A DNA stretch of 64,000 nt from Gammaproteobacteria bacterium (GCA_026706385.1 JAPOYV010000134.1:1-64000); one strand, 5' to 3'; positions 9,204 through 18,192 are shown, numbered from the stretch's first letter. Notes: a model not told the origin generated them from the sequence alone. A program made the numbers and translations.

Positions 9204-9245
9204 TATAGAATCGACCGATCCCACACGAGCCCTTCGAGGAGGACG
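9204..9245 (+). promoter_or_regulatory. Candidate -10 and strong ribosome binding site upstream of PhyH gene
   Basis: A TATAGAAT -10-like element at 9204-9211 and a GAGGAGGA Shine-Dalgarno sequence near 9235-9243 precede the ATG at 9250. No convincing -35 was found at the usual spacing. Confidence 0.4.
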
Positions 9246-9249
9246 ACCG

Positions 9250-10170
9250 ATGGAGACCGCAGCGACCCAGATCAGCGACGAGGTGAAGGATCTCAATCTC
9301 GAGTCCTACGTACTGGAACTCGAAGCGGACGGTCTCACGGTCGTACCACCCGAGGTCACCGGCGTGAGCGCTGAGTTCTTCGACCGGTGCACGGACGTTC
9401 TGCTCACGCAGTTCACGGCGATGACTGGCGGCTGTCCGATCTCCCTCGAAGCCGGACCCGAAGGCGAGTTGTCCTGGCCGGAGAGGCCCGCCGGCCCTCG
9501 CGCGCCCAAGGACGCCCCGCCACCGACCCAGATGCTGATCCAGCAACTGCTGCAACTCGACCGCTGCTTCCGCGACCTCTTCGTCAATCCCGTAGTCGAT
9601 GCACTGATCGACCACCTGGTCGGCCGCGCGCCGATCATGGGTGGCAAGATGCGGCGCCTGTCGAGCACGAATTCCTTCGTCAAGTGGCAGGGCGAGTACG
9701 GCTATGGACCCAATCTCGGCCTGCACTGCGACCAGGGCGCCAACCCGCTGCCGTGGGGCAGCCGCGCGCTCACCGCCAACGCCACGTGGTGCCTGACCGA
9801 GTACACGCTCGAAGACGGCGCGCTGGCCTACGTGCCCGGTTCCCACCGGTCGAACGCGCACCCGGGCCCGGGTGCCGCCAAGGCCGCGAAGCCGGTTGCG
9901 TGCCCGCGGGGCTCGGTGATCGTCTGGCCGGGCTCGACGTGGCACGGCGCGTATCCGAAGCAGACCCCGGGATTGCGGCTGAACGCCGTGGCCTACTACC
10001 GCCACCAGGCCGTGCTGCCGCAGGAGAACATGAAGGTCACCATGCGCGACGAGCCGTGGGACGACTGCGACAACCCGGCGATGATGCGCGAGTTGATCGG
10101 CTTCGACGACATCTTCCCTTACGAGGCGCAGAACCAGCCCGTCCCCACGCTCGCCAGCGCAGCGGCTTGA
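9250..10170 (+). CDS. Phytanoyl-CoA dioxygenase (PhyH) family protein
   Basis: A 306-residue Fe(II)/2-oxoglutarate oxygenase. The triad is H159-C-D161 (LHCDQG) and H232 in STWHGAYP, followed by R243 in GLRLN as the probable 2-oxoglutarate anchor. The GSHR segment typical of the family is at about residues 197-200. It is only distantly similar to the PhyH protein at 1933, so the two probably have different substrates. A strong SD fixes the start. The divergent SDR gene could act on the same compound, for example oxidising an alcohol produced by the oxygenase; that is inference from arrangement only. Confidence 0.88.
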   Translation: METAATQISDEVKDLNLESYVLELEADGLTVVPPEVTGVSAEFFDRCTDVLLTQFTAMTGGCPISLEAGPEGELSWPERPAGPRAPKDAPPPTQMLIQQLLQLDRCFRDLFVNPVVDALIDHLVGRAPIMGGKMRRLSSTNSFVKWQGEYGYGPNLGLHCDQGANPLPWGSRALTANATWCLTEYTLEDGALAYVPGSHRSNAHPGPGAAKAAKPVACPRGSVIVWPGSTWHGAYPKQTPGLRLNAVAYYRHQAVLPQENMKVTMRDEPWDDCDNPAMMRELIGFDDIFPYEAQNQPVPTLASAAA

Positions 10171-10300
10171 CGGCGCCGTATGGCGGATGTCCTACAAACG
10201 GTCTAGCTGATCGCCACTTCCACCCCGTTGTCCGGCCTCTAAAACTGCCGTCCTGAACAAGACGACAGGGCCGCAGCCATGGGTGTGGTACGTTATGGAC

Positions 10301-11095
10301 ATGACCTCTTTGGTTCGCCACGAACGGGCGTCGAAGCCGCCACCGTTGGCGGCGGACGGTACGCCGCGACTCCCCCACGTCGCCTATGACGACGAGGGCT
10401 ATCCCCACTCGGATGGCGCCCCGTTGGCTCAGAACACCCCACAGGCGGACCAGATCTTCTATGCCTTTCCAGCGTTGAAGACCATCCTCCGCGAGCGTTT
10501 CCCGGACGCTTTCGTGGCCAGCGACCTGCTGATCTATCCCAGGCCACGGGATCTCAAGGCGTCGGTGGCACCCGACGTGTTCGTGGCGTTCGGCGCGGGC
10601 GACCACGCTCGCCTCTCCTACAAGCTCTGGGAGGGCGAGCCTGTCCCCGCCTTCGTGCTCGAGGTCCTTTCCGGCACGACCGCGGACAAAGACCTCGGCG
10701 AGAAGCGCGACAAGTACGCCGACATGGGCGTCCGGGAGTTCTGGGTGTTCGACCCGTTCGGTGCCCGGATACCCGACCGCGTCGCAGGCTACCAACTGCA
10801 CGGTCGGCGGTACCGGCCGATTCCACCGCTACCGGGGACGCGCGTCGTTCTGAGCGACGTGCTCGGGCTCGAGTTCCGCGAAGAACGCGGCAGCCTGCGT
10901 ATCCACGATCCGGCCACGGGCGAGGATCTCCAAAGTCACCGCGAGGGGCAGATCGACAAGCTGGCCGCGCAGCGCCGGGCCACCGCCGAGGCGGAACGAG
11001 CCGATGCCGAGGCGGAACGCGCGAATGCACTCGCGGCCGAGAATGCCCGGCTCCGGCGGCGGCTAAAGCGCTACGAGTCCGGCCAGGCCTCCTAG
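10301..11095 (+). CDS. Uma2-family restriction-endonuclease-fold protein
   Basis: About 264 residues from the ATG at 10301 (in-frame GTG 10283 and ATG 10295 are alternatives). It has the Uma2/DUF820 PD-(D/E)xK-like fold: SVAPDVFV supplies the first acidic residue, PAFVLEVLS the second, and GEKRDKYADMGVREFWVFDP is the characteristic following stretch. The usual lysine after the E-V pair is not obvious, so catalysis is uncertain. The C-terminus is an Ala/Glu/Arg-rich coiled coil (QRRATAEAERADAEAERANA), common in this family and likely an oligomerisation element. Uma2 genes are often multicopy and of unknown biological role. It runs tail to tail with the SUMF1-lipoprotein operon, whose last stop overlaps its own stop region. 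Confidence 0.82.
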   Translation: MTSLVRHERASKPPPLAADGTPRLPHVAYDDEGYPHSDGAPLAQNTPQADQIFYAFPALKTILRERFPDAFVASDLLIYPRPRDLKASVAPDVFVAFGAGDHARLSYKLWEGEPVPAFVLEVLSGTTADKDLGEKRDKYADMGVREFWVFDPFGARIPDRVAGYQLHGRRYRPIPPLPGTRVVLSDVLGLEFREERGSLRIHDPATGEDLQSHREGQIDKLAAQRRATAEAERADAEAERANALAAENARLRRRLKRYESGQAS

Positions 11096-12663
11096 CGCGC
11101 CCGGTCGAATACCACCCGGAAACCCACCGTCGGCGAGCGGTAGTTCGGCGACAGGTGGTTGCGGTAGTCGAACCTTGCGGTCGAGACCCCCGGCAGCAGG
11201 TAGTTGCCGCCCTTGACGACGACCGCGTAGCCGCCGCTCACCGTGGACACGCTGCGCGTCCACTCGGAGACGTTGCCGCCCAACGCGAGCACGCCCTGCG
11301 CGGACCGGTCGCTGGTGTCCGCCGAGGTGACTTGCGCGGCCCCCAAGGCCTGCTCGCCCGTGACCGGGCTCGCGCCATCGAAGCCGTTACCCCAGGGATA
11401 CAGACGCCGGCCCTGGTCGGAGGCTGCGCTTTCCCATTCCTCCGCCGTCGGCAGACGCCCGCCCGCCCACGACGCGAACGCATAGGCGGACCACCAGTCC
11501 ACGTTGACCACCGGCAAGTCCGGTGTCCGGCTCTGTTCGTCCCAGTCGGGGGGGCGATGCTCGTGCCCGGCGGGCTGGTTGTCCTCGGCGTGGAAGCCGG
11601 CGAGCACGAACGGGTCGCGCAGGAACGCGGCGTACTCGCGGCGCGTGATCTCGCGTACCGTGAAATGGACGTCGGTCGCCGCCGGGCGATCACCCCGCTC
11701 GAGGATCCGCCCAATCAGTGCGATGCGGTCGCGCGGCAAGGCGTTGAGCAGGCTCGGGATGCGCGCACCGTCCGGCACGCCCACGTCGTAGCGCCCCGCT
11801 CGCACCGGCAAGGCACTAACCCCGGTTCGCCAAGGGGTCGCCGGCACGGGTGCGTCGTAGGCGCAGCGGAATCCCAGGTACGGCGAGCGGTAGTCCAGCG
11901 ACGTCCGCCGGTAGAGCGGGGCGAGCGCGTAGAGGTCGCGGGGGGCGTTGTAGGCGTTGCCGCCCATGACGCCGGCGACGGTGGGGTCGTCCAGGACCGC
12001 CCACTCCGAGACCACGCCCCCCATGTCCTCGACCCCCTCCGGCGTCGCCGAGGCCGTATCCGCGCCGCACGTCTGCGCAGCGTTGAGGAGCGGGTCGAGG
12101 TAGGGGGGCGGCGCCTGGTCGAACTCGTCGCCCCACGGATACAGGTGCCGCGCCGGCCCAACGGCCGCGGCCAGCCACTCCTGCGCGCGCGGCAGGCGGC
12201 CGCCGGCCGCCCGGCAGTACGCGTAGGCGTCGTAGAAGGTGACGCCGTTCGCGGGGCCTTCGAGTCGGCCGCTCACGGCGTGATCGTGCGTATTGCTCGA
12301 ATAGCGCCAGGGCGTCGGTTCGCTGGGCGCCGCGATCGCTGCCTCGGGGTGGAACGGCTGCCAGCCGACGAACTTGTAGAAGTCGCCCTGGCGGACCTCG
12401 CACCGGTCGAGCCAGAACGTCTCGGCGATCCGGATCGCCCGCGGACCCGCCGCGAAGACGTGATCGAAGGACCGCAGGTAGCCCAAGTGCGCCAAGTTGC
12501 GCAGCAAGACGGCATCGAAGCGATTCCCCGGCGACGACGACGGATCCGGGAACGCGAAACGCACGTGCACGGTATCGAAGTCGCGCCACAGCGGGCGCAG
12601 GTTGACGCATGCGGCGAGTGTCAGCAGCGCCACCACGACGCCGATCCAAGCGCGCAGCGTCAC
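11092..12663 (-). CDS. Lipoprotein with two SUMF1/FGE-sulfatase-like domains, non-catalytic
   Basis: A 523-residue protein starting at GTG 12663, which overlaps the upstream stop codon (GTGA). The N-terminus TLRAWIGVVVALLTLAAC is a lipoprotein signal with C19 as acylation site. Two formylglycine-generating-enzyme-like domains follow, at about 78-270 and 330-520, each with the typical GRLPRAQEW or GRLPTAEEW, LYPWG, VSEW and YRSP..GFR blocks. The cysteines that do chemistry in true FGE (in the GGSW.C...CR region) are absent: here the text is KGGNYLLPG and MGGNAYNAP. The fold therefore probably serves binding or structure, as in the GldJ/GldK lipoproteins. Last gene of the MotA/ExbB-like operon, it could be the outer-membrane part of an energised envelope complex. 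Confidence 0.82.
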   Translation of the reverse strand: MTLRAWIGVVVALLTLAACVNLRPLWRDFDTVHVRFAFPDPSSSPGNRFDAVLLRNLAHLGYLRSFDHVFAAGPRAIRIAETFWLDRCEVRQGDFYKFVGWQPFHPEAAIAAPSEPTPWRYSSNTHDHAVSGRLEGPANGVTFYDAYAYCRAAGGRLPRAQEWLAAAVGPARHLYPWGDEFDQAPPPYLDPLLNAAQTCGADTASATPEGVEDMGGVVSEWAVLDDPTVAGVMGGNAYNAPRDLYALAPLYRRTSLDYRSPYLGFRCAYDAPVPATPWRTGVSALPVRAGRYDVGVPDGARIPSLLNALPRDRIALIGRILERGDRPAATDVHFTVREITRREYAAFLRDPFVLAGFHAEDNQPAGHEHRPPDWDEQSRTPDLPVVNVDWWSAYAFASWAGGRLPTAEEWESAASDQGRRLYPWGNGFDGASPVTGEQALGAAQVTSADTSDRSAQGVLALGGNVSEWTRSVSTVSGGYAVVVKGGNYLLPGVSTARFDYRNHLSPNYRSPTVGFRVVFDRAR

Positions 12664-14318
12664 GCCGCCTTCCAGTAGCGCCCAACGAGGCCGAGTGCGA
12701 ACACGAGGGCGATCAGGCCGTAGAGCAGGACCTGGCGCGTCTCGCTGCGAAAGGCAATGCTCGGCCGCACCGACTCCACGCGGACGCCGCCGATGTCGAC
12801 GGCGTTCTCGTCCACCGGCAGAACCATCCGGCCGGCCGTGTCGAAGCCGGCGTAGACGAACCCGGTCACGAAGTCCGTCCGTTCCGGATTGACGAGCGTC
12901 ACCACGCGCCACTTGATGTCACGCCCGGCGCCCGGCTCGGATCCGGGCACCAGCACGATGCCGTCTCGCGGCAAGGCCACGCGCAGACCTTCGTGGATCT
13001 CGGCGTGTGTCCCGAGGCGCATGGTCACCGTGGCTCGGTCGCGCGCCCAGTTCAAGCGCGGCTGGTCCGAATCGCGGCGCCAGAGGGCCAAGCCGAGCGG
13101 CTCGTGCGGAAACAGCGCGATCGCCTGACCCTGCACATCCGCGCGGTCCTGGACGCGGATCGCGAGGCCGTCCGACGGTGAAGCACTCCGCGGATCCTCC
13201 ATGAGGAACCTGACGCTGTGCAGCAGACCCGTTTCCGCTGGCGTCGGCGCCGGGAGATTCGGTATGCGACCCAGGACGTCGCGTTCGAAATCGTAGCGCG
13301 GCAGCCGCGACGGCACGCCGGCGTCGGCGTCGGCCTGCACGACGCGCATGTACGCGTACAGCGCGCGCAGGAGGGCGAACAGGTCGACATCGGACGTGAG
13401 CAGGGTCTCCGCAGCCGGCGCCGCCGGGCGCGCGGCCCGGAAGCTGCGGCTGCCGCCGGCTGCGGATGTCCCGGTGTCGGCCGTGGCGCTCGCGGGCGGC
13501 CGGCCCGCATCGTTGCTGCTCTCGTCGCCGGGGCCGCCAGGCAGGTCGAAGAACTCCTGGGAGGCTGCTCCGGCGCCGCCACGCGCCGCGAACGCATCCG
13601 CCGGATAGTTCGCGTCGACGCCGCCGGCGCGTGCCAAGGCCACGTCCTCCGGCAGCGCGGCGCCCGCGCCGAACGCATCGCCCGCTGCCGCCGGACCCGT
13701 GCCCGGTTCGCCGTCGCGGCGTTCGGTACCAACGGCGATGCCGTCGCCATCGGCGCGTGCAACGGCGGCGACCTGGCCGCCAAGGCCGGTACCGCCCGGT
13801 GTGCCCAGGAAGTGCCAATGCCGCGGCCGGTGGTTGTGCGCCTTGAAGATCGACATGGCGACGTAGAACTGGTCGATCGCATAGACGTCCACGCGGACGC
13901 TAAGCAACTGCGCCGGCGTCAGGCTCCCGAGATAGCGATCGAAGGCGTTGTCGTAACGGAGCAACTCCTCGCGGGAGTACGTCTCGCCGGTGTAGTAGTC
14001 GCGGATGAAGTCGGCGTGCAGTTCGATGATGGGCATGATCGAACGCTGCGGATTGCGGTCGAGGGGCGAGGTCACGTAGTCGTGCAACTGCGCGGGCGGG
14101 CTCGTGGGCAACGCGTTCATCACGAACGAACTGGCGAGTTCCCGGCTCAGCAGCACGGCCACATCCTCCGCCTGCTCCAGCTTGTCCTGCTCCTCCTCGT
14201 AGCGCGCCATCAGCGTCACCACGATCATGATGATGACGATGGCGACGCTGTTGGCGAGGATGTCGGCCAGCGCGACGCCCGCGAACGCGGGGAACATGCC
14301 GGGGCGTTCTGGCGGCAC
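12660..14318 (-). CDS. Bitopic ExbD/MotB-like membrane-anchored protein, unknown
   Basis: A 552-residue protein with one N-terminal membrane helix (about residues 15-38, ADILANSVAIVIIMIVVTLMAR) resembling the ExbD/TolR/MotB anchor helix, including an acidic residue at its start. A charged coiled segment rich in Glu follows, then a long periplasmic region with a low-complexity Ala/Gly/Arg-rich middle (about 180-290), and a second hydrophobic helix at the extreme C-terminus (LLYGLIALVFALGLVGRYW). No OmpA-type peptidoglycan-binding motif was recognised. It sits four bases after the small membrane protein gene and overlaps the lipoprotein gene, so it is presumably the stator or torque-linking partner of the channel encoded at 14849. 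Confidence 0.7.
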   Translation of the reverse strand: MPPERPGMFPAFAGVALADILANSVAIVIIMIVVTLMARYEEEQDKLEQAEDVAVLLSRELASSFVMNALPTSPPAQLHDYVTSPLDRNPQRSIMPIIELHADFIRDYYTGETYSREELLRYDNAFDRYLGSLTPAQLLSVRVDVYAIDQFYVAMSIFKAHNHRPRHWHFLGTPGGTGLGGQVAAVARADGDGIAVGTERRDGEPGTGPAAAGDAFGAGAALPEDVALARAGGVDANYPADAFAARGGAGAASQEFFDLPGGPGDESSNDAGRPPASATADTGTSAAGGSRSFRAARPAAPAAETLLTSDVDLFALLRALYAYMRVVQADADAGVPSRLPRYDFERDVLGRIPNLPAPTPAETGLLHSVRFLMEDPRSASPSDGLAIRVQDRADVQGQAIALFPHEPLGLALWRRDSDQPRLNWARDRATVTMRLGTHAEIHEGLRVALPRDGIVLVPGSEPGAGRDIKWRVVTLVNPERTDFVTGFVYAGFDTAGRMVLPVDENAVDIGGVRVESVRPSIAFRSETRQVLLYGLIALVFALGLVGRYWKAA

Positions 14319-14321
14319 GGG

Positions 14322-14807
14322 TCAGCGCAGCGTCTCGTGCGCTTCCGGGGCCACCGCCTGACGGATGAACGCCGGGATGTCGCCGAGCGACACGGATTTC
14401 AAGAGTTCGTCGTTGGCGATGATCCAGCCGATCGACAGCAGGCGCTCCGGCAGCACGCGCATGATGCAGTTGCGCGCCTCGGCCATGGTGCCGACGCCGT
14501 CCTCGAGAATCGCGAACACGATCTGCTGCCGATCCGCCTGGTACACGCGCCGCACGTACGGCACGAACGGGCTGTCGGGGCGGCAGATGGCGCCAGCGGA
14601 GATCGCCTGGCCGGTCTCCACGATGCGCAACTCCGACGGAAAGGCGAGCACCACGTAGCCCTCCCCGCTCGCCCCCCAGCCGACCCGGTAGAGGCCTTCC
14701 TCCGACGCCGTCTCCAGGCGCTCAACCAGGGCCGCCTGCGAGAGCAGGTTCATGAGCAGGAAGAGCACCAGGAGCAGCGCGAAGATGCCGCCGAAAATCT
14801 CCACCAT
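14322..14807 (-). CDS. Small membrane-anchored protein in ExbB-like operon
   Basis: A 161-residue protein from the ATG at 14807. The frame is open further upstream, but that part overlaps the channel gene and reads as a shadow. It starts with a membrane helix (MVEIFGGIFALLLVLFLLMNLLSQA) carrying an acidic residue at position 3, as ExbD/TolR anchors often do, and continues as a soluble domain with two cysteines (AICRP, NCIMRV). No family is recognised. Its place directly after the channel gene suggests it is a second bitopic subunit of the same complex. Confidence 0.65.
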   Translation of the reverse strand: MVEIFGGIFALLLVLFLLMNLLSQAALVERLETASEEGLYRVGWGASGEGYVVLAFPSELRIVETGQAISAGAICRPDSPFVPYVRRVYQADRQQIVFAILEDGVGTMAEARNCIMRVLPERLLSIGWIIANDELLKSVSLGDIPAFIRQAVAPEAHETLR

Positions 14808-14848
14808 CGGGGCACCGCTGGACTCCTGTTCCAGCGCCCGCGGCGATG

Positions 14849-15931
14849 CTATGGCGAGTCCCCCGGACGCGGCGCGTCCCCTGGACGCGGCGTCTGGGCC
14901 CGTACGCGGCCCTCGTAGGCCACGAGCACACCGTCCTCCCAGCGCTGCAGGGCGGTCTGCAACAGGGTGAGGAAGACGCTCAGCGACAGCGCGATCAGCG
15001 TCGTGTCGAAGGCGATTCCCAGCGGTGCGATGGCCTGGCCCAGTTCCGTGGACAGGTCCGACAGGCTGCTGCGCGAACCGATGATGTTCTGGATGCCGTC
15101 GGCGGCCAGCGAGATGCCGAGCACGGTGCCGATGAAACCGAGGATGGGGATCGCCCAGTTGATGTAGCGCGGCACGATGTAGAAGTCCGCGGACTTCTTC
15201 CACACCAGTTCCAGGAACTCGTTGGTGCCCGTGATCTCGCCGCCGGCGACCGCTTGGCCATGGGCGCGCAGCAGCACGGACTCGCTGCCTTGGCGGGGCC
15301 GGTCCATCAGCCTGCCCTCGCGCCACAACACCCAAGCCTTGTTAGCCAGCAGCAGCAGACCCCAGAAGAACAGCATGAGGGTGAGCGGCGGAATGATGCC
15401 GCGGTCGACGAACTTCGCCGTCACGTACGACCAGGACGGCACGCGCAGACCCACGTAGTGAATGAGCAGCACGGCACCGACGGCCACCGTGATACCGAGC
15501 GCAAGCGTCAGCACCATGGGCGGGCCGGAGAGCGCAACCGAGAGGCGGTCCGGCACCGAGGCCTGACGCGCTAAAACACCTTCACGCCGGTTCAACAGCA
15601 GGTAGACGACGTACACCGACGGCGCCATCAGCAGCAGCGGGATCGACGCTTCGATCAGCACCGGTTCATCGGCCAGGACCGGCAACAGGGCGCTGGCCGA
15701 GAGCGTCGCTGCGATCCCAAGAAGCAGCACGAGGCCGACCACCTCCGCGCAACGCCCCGACTCCGGCGCGCCCGCCAAGCGAGGGAGCCACATCGGCAAC
15801 GAGCCCAACGCGATGCCCAGAAGGCCGCCGAGCACGAGCGGCGCGCCCAAGGCCAGTGCGATGCTCGCCCCGGCAATGGCGCAAAGCGCCGCGAATGCGC
15901 CAATGAGGACTGTGTGCAGCATCGCGTCCAA
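14849..15931 (-). CDS. MotA/TolQ/ExbB-family proton channel protein
   Basis: A 360-residue inner-membrane protein. The N-terminal half has several hydrophobic segments. The C-terminal part (about 195-345) is the MotA/ExbB core: NWAIPILGFIGTVLGIS, then GQAIAPLGIAFDTTLIALSLSVFLTLLQTAL, matching the two conserved pore helices. Such proteins form pentamers around a dimer of bitopic subunits and convert proton or sodium flow into movement. It is larger than TolQ or ExbB (about 230) and lacks an obvious flagellar MotA cytoplasmic domain. First gene of a four-gene minus-strand operon with two bitopic proteins and a SUMF1-fold lipoprotein; the combined function is unknown. Confidence 0.85.
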   Translation of the reverse strand: MDAMLHTVLIGAFAALCAIAGASIALALGAPLVLGGLLGIALGSLPMWLPRLAGAPESGRCAEVVGLVLLLGIAATLSASALLPVLADEPVLIEASIPLLLMAPSVYVVYLLLNRREGVLARQASVPDRLSVALSGPPMVLTLALGITVAVGAVLLIHYVGLRVPSWSYVTAKFVDRGIIPPLTLMLFFWGLLLLANKAWVLWREGRLMDRPRQGSESVLLRAHGQAVAGGEITGTNEFLELVWKKSADFYIVPRYINWAIPILGFIGTVLGISLAADGIQNIIGSRSSLSDLSTELGQAIAPLGIAFDTTLIALSLSVFLTLLQTALQRWEDGVLVAYEGRVRAQTPRPGDAPRPGDSP

Positions 15932-16030
15932 CGGGCATGAGGTGGGCGAAGCATAAGCGAACGCCGGTGCCCGAACGACCCTCGCAACGAGGCGCGCGTC
16001 CCCGCCCCCATCCAGGGCCGTGAAGCCCAG

Positions 16031-16492
16031 CTATCCGCCGGGTGGCTCCCCCACGTGCGCCGTCTCCAGCGGCTGGCGTGTATGTTCTTCCACGACGCGT
16101 ACGCGCTCCGCCAAGCCTTCCACACTGATCTGGATCGCCGTCACAGCCTGCTCCAATCCCCGCACGCGGTCATCGAGGGCACCGATTTGGGCGGTGAGGT
16201 CCCTGCGCATGTTGTTCATCTCCACACGCAGATTGCCGACCTCCGTGCGAACGCTTCCGATCTGCGTGCGCATCTCCGTGCGAACGCTTTCGATCTCCGT
16301 GCGCATCTCCGTGCGCACGCTTCCGATCTCCGTGCGGATGCCCGCCGTCGTCACCAGAATCATGGCGCCGATGCCAACGGCGACGGTGAGCACGGTGCCA
16401 ATGACGGCGACGGTCTGGCCGTCGAGTCGCGCGGGCAAACTCGACCTCCGTCGTTCTGTCGTCTGCACTTTCGGCTTCACCTGCTGCCTCAA
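16031..16492 (-). CDS. Membrane-anchored hendecad coiled-coil protein
   Basis: A 153-residue protein with a charged N-terminus, one membrane helix (about 28-50, VAVIGTVLTVAVGIGAMILV), then a long coiled coil built on 11-residue units (RTEIGSVRTEM, RTEIESVRTEM, RTQIGSVRTEV) and a further heptad-rich tail. The role is unknown; proteins of this build are often small envelope or scaffold proteins. It lies upstream of the proton-channel gene on the same strand, 100 bases away, so it may or may not belong to that operon. Confidence 0.65.
   Translation of the reverse strand: MRQQVKPKVQTTERRRSSLPARLDGQTVAVIGTVLTVAVGIGAMILVTTAGIRTEIGSVRTEMRTEIESVRTEMRTQIGSVRTEVGNLRVEMNNMRRDLTAQIGALDDRVRGLEQAVTAIQISVEGLAERVRVVEEHTRQPLETAHVGEPPGG
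16241..16340. repeat. 33-bp tandem repeat inside coiled-coil gene
   Basis: About three imperfect 33-base units (ctccgtgcgcat ctccgtgcg..) encode the hendecad repeat. The in-frame period suggests expansion by slippage. Confidence 0.6.
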
Positions 16493-16674
16493 TCCGCCGG
16501 GACGCCCTTGTGACGTTTACGGGGTGGCGTTCCTAGCGCCAAGAGTGGGCAGTAGCTTACCGCGTATCGAGCGCCGGTTGAAGCCTATGGAGAAATTTCA
16601 TTAATAAAAACAATATATTCGAACATTTCTGCACGAGCACGTTTTTCCCGGACGCTCGCACGGATGCCCCCATC
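16493..16674. promoter_or_regulatory. AT-rich intergenic segment upstream of coiled-coil gene
   Basis: The stretch 16585-16640 (attaataaaaacaatatatt region) is strikingly AT-rich for this genome. It lies between the stop of the DUF2235 gene and the start of the coiled-coil gene on the minus strand, so it is a likely promoter region for the latter. No unambiguous -35/-10 pair was assigned. Confidence 0.35.
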
Positions 16675-18192
16675 CTACGCCATCCGCTCTATGTTCAAGA
16701 GCAGCCATCCCTCGTTGTCGTCGTACGAGTCCATGAGGTCGATCCGTGATTGGATGTCATTGGCGAAAGCCAGAAGGTGGCCGTCGAACGGGGCGTCGAA
16801 CTCTGCTTTCAACCCGATGCGAAACGGCGCCTCCCGACCGTCCGCAGCGCGAAGGATGCCGACGAGTTCCAGCCAGTTGGCGTCGGGGAGGACGCGTCGG
16901 CTTCGGCCGAGGTTGATCAGCGGGCGCTTCATTCGGCTGAGCCGGCGGAAGTGGGTTCCGAGCGCCTCGTCGTCCATGTGCCAGCCGCGCGCGTCGCAGG
17001 GCGGGAGGTCGCCGTCACGCCAGCACTGTGTCGGTTCCGCCCACAGCCGGTAGCGAGCCCCGGCGACCATCCGGACGAAGGTGTCGTTCCGATGGCGCTC
17101 CGCATGGACGATCGCCTGGGCGCGCCCACGGGGCTCAAGCGCGGTTCGGCGCGGCAGCAGCCCCAGACTGCCCAGTGTGCCTACCTCTCGCGCTGCCGCG
17201 TCAAGCAGACCGCGCTGTTCGCCGCCGAGGTCTTCGCCGTAGTCCGGCAGGTCCATGAAACGCGCGATCGCGGAGGCATGGAACACGGGCGCGTCACCGA
17301 GCCCCCGGCGCCGGCGCCCGTAGATCGGGTTTCTGTCGCGGCTGAAGTAGGCGTTGTGATCCCTTGCCGCGAGGCCCGGAAAAGCGGTATCGACCGAGAG
17401 CCCCAGCCCATGCCGCGCGATACCTTCCGCCATCCACTCCAGCGCGAACCGCGCCAGCGGCTCCTTGTGCTTGGTTCCGCCGCCGACGGATCCGTGGTCG
17501 CCGGGGAACCAGACCTCCTCGAGGTTCTGTCCCTCACGGCCACGTCGCATGCGCGTCGGCGCGAATTCCCGGCGTCGCTCGTCGATCGCGACCGCGTGCA
17601 GCGCGTTCGCCACGTGCGGCCCGAGTTGGCCGTCGATCCACCGGTAGCGCCGGTTGAAGCGGCGGTCCAGTCCGATTCCAGGCAGCTTGTCGGGGATGCC
17701 CAGGGCACCCACCGTGTCCCAGCACCCGAGCAACGTGATCTCCGGAACGCGCGTGCCGTGCTCGGCCCGGAACGCCTTCGCGGCGACCCCGTTGGCCTCC
17801 TTCTCGCTCCGGTACAACTCGTAGGCCTGCGCGAAATGCGTGAGCTGGTGCCGCCCCAGCATGCCGGCGTAGCCGATCAACCCCGCGAGGCTTCGGGCCG
17901 TGTACGCGCCCCGACTGAAGCCGAACAGGTAGATCTCGTCGCCGGCCTCGTGGTTGTTGGCCAGGAAACGGTAGGCCTGGCGTACGTTGAGGTCCAAGCC
18001 CTCGCCCATCGCGCCGCCGGCAATCCGGTCCATCCAACCCGCCGTACCCACGCCCTCGTCGTAGTAGACGAGCTGCAGGCATCCATCCGTGCCCCGCGGG
18101 CTCACGGCTTGCGCCATGCGGACTACGTTCGTGGGACTCTCCATCTCGGGCGTGTTCCACGTGCCGTCGCAACAAACCACCAGTCGCTTCAT
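16675..18192 (-). CDS. DUF2235 alpha/beta hydrolase (Tle1-like phospholipase fold)
   Basis: A 505-residue protein of the DUF2235 family. It begins KRLVVCCDGTWN, the family's N-terminal hallmark, and has the nucleophile elbow GFSRG with S93, followed by YTARSLAGLIGYAG; a DTVGALG segment is also typical. The start at 18192 is chosen because GGGAGGTG sits seven bases upstream; the frame is open further but reads as shadow. Members include type VI secretion phospholipase effectors (Tle1) and many uncharacterised cytoplasmic hydrolases. No VgrG, PAAR or immunity gene is adjacent, so an effector role is not supported. Divergent from a small membrane-protein gene. Confidence 0.85.
   Translation of the reverse strand: MKRLVVCCDGTWNTPEMESPTNVVRMAQAVSPRGTDGCLQLVYYDEGVGTAGWMDRIAGGAMGEGLDLNVRQAYRFLANNHEAGDEIYLFGFSRGAYTARSLAGLIGYAGMLGRHQLTHFAQAYELYRSEKEANGVAAKAFRAEHGTRVPEITLLGCWDTVGALGIPDKLPGIGLDRRFNRRYRWIDGQLGPHVANALHAVAIDERRREFAPTRMRRGREGQNLEEVWFPGDHGSVGGGTKHKEPLARFALEWMAEGIARHGLGLSVDTAFPGLAARDHNAYFSRDRNPIYGRRRRGLGDAPVFHASAIARFMDLPDYGEDLGGEQRGLLDAAAREVGTLGSLGLLPRRTALEPRGRAQAIVHAERHRNDTFVRMVAGARYRLWAEPTQCWRDGDLPPCDARGWHMDDEALGTHFRRLSRMKRPLINLGRSRRVLPDANWLELVGILRAADGREAPFRIGLKAEFDAPFDGHLLAFANDIQSRIDLMDSYDDNEGWLLLNIERMA

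Noticed and set aside
11092-15931. Zorya-type anti-phage system
   Set aside because: Although a MotA-like channel and anchored partners are present, there is no ZorC, ZorD helicase or ZorE nuclease, and the lipoprotein partner points to the envelope.
11092-15931. Bacteroidota type 9 secretion/gliding locus
   Set aside because: The channel is of ExbB/MotA type rather than GldL, no SprA-like translocon or C-terminal sorting domains are seen, and the rest of the window is proteobacterium-like; only an analogy is retained.
16241-16340. CRISPR-like short repeats
   Set aside because: The repeats are contiguous, in frame with a coiled-coil gene and have no spacers.
16675-18192. Type VI secretion phospholipase effector
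   Set aside because: The DUF2235 fold fits Tle1, but no VgrG, PAAR, adaptor or immunity gene is adjacent.
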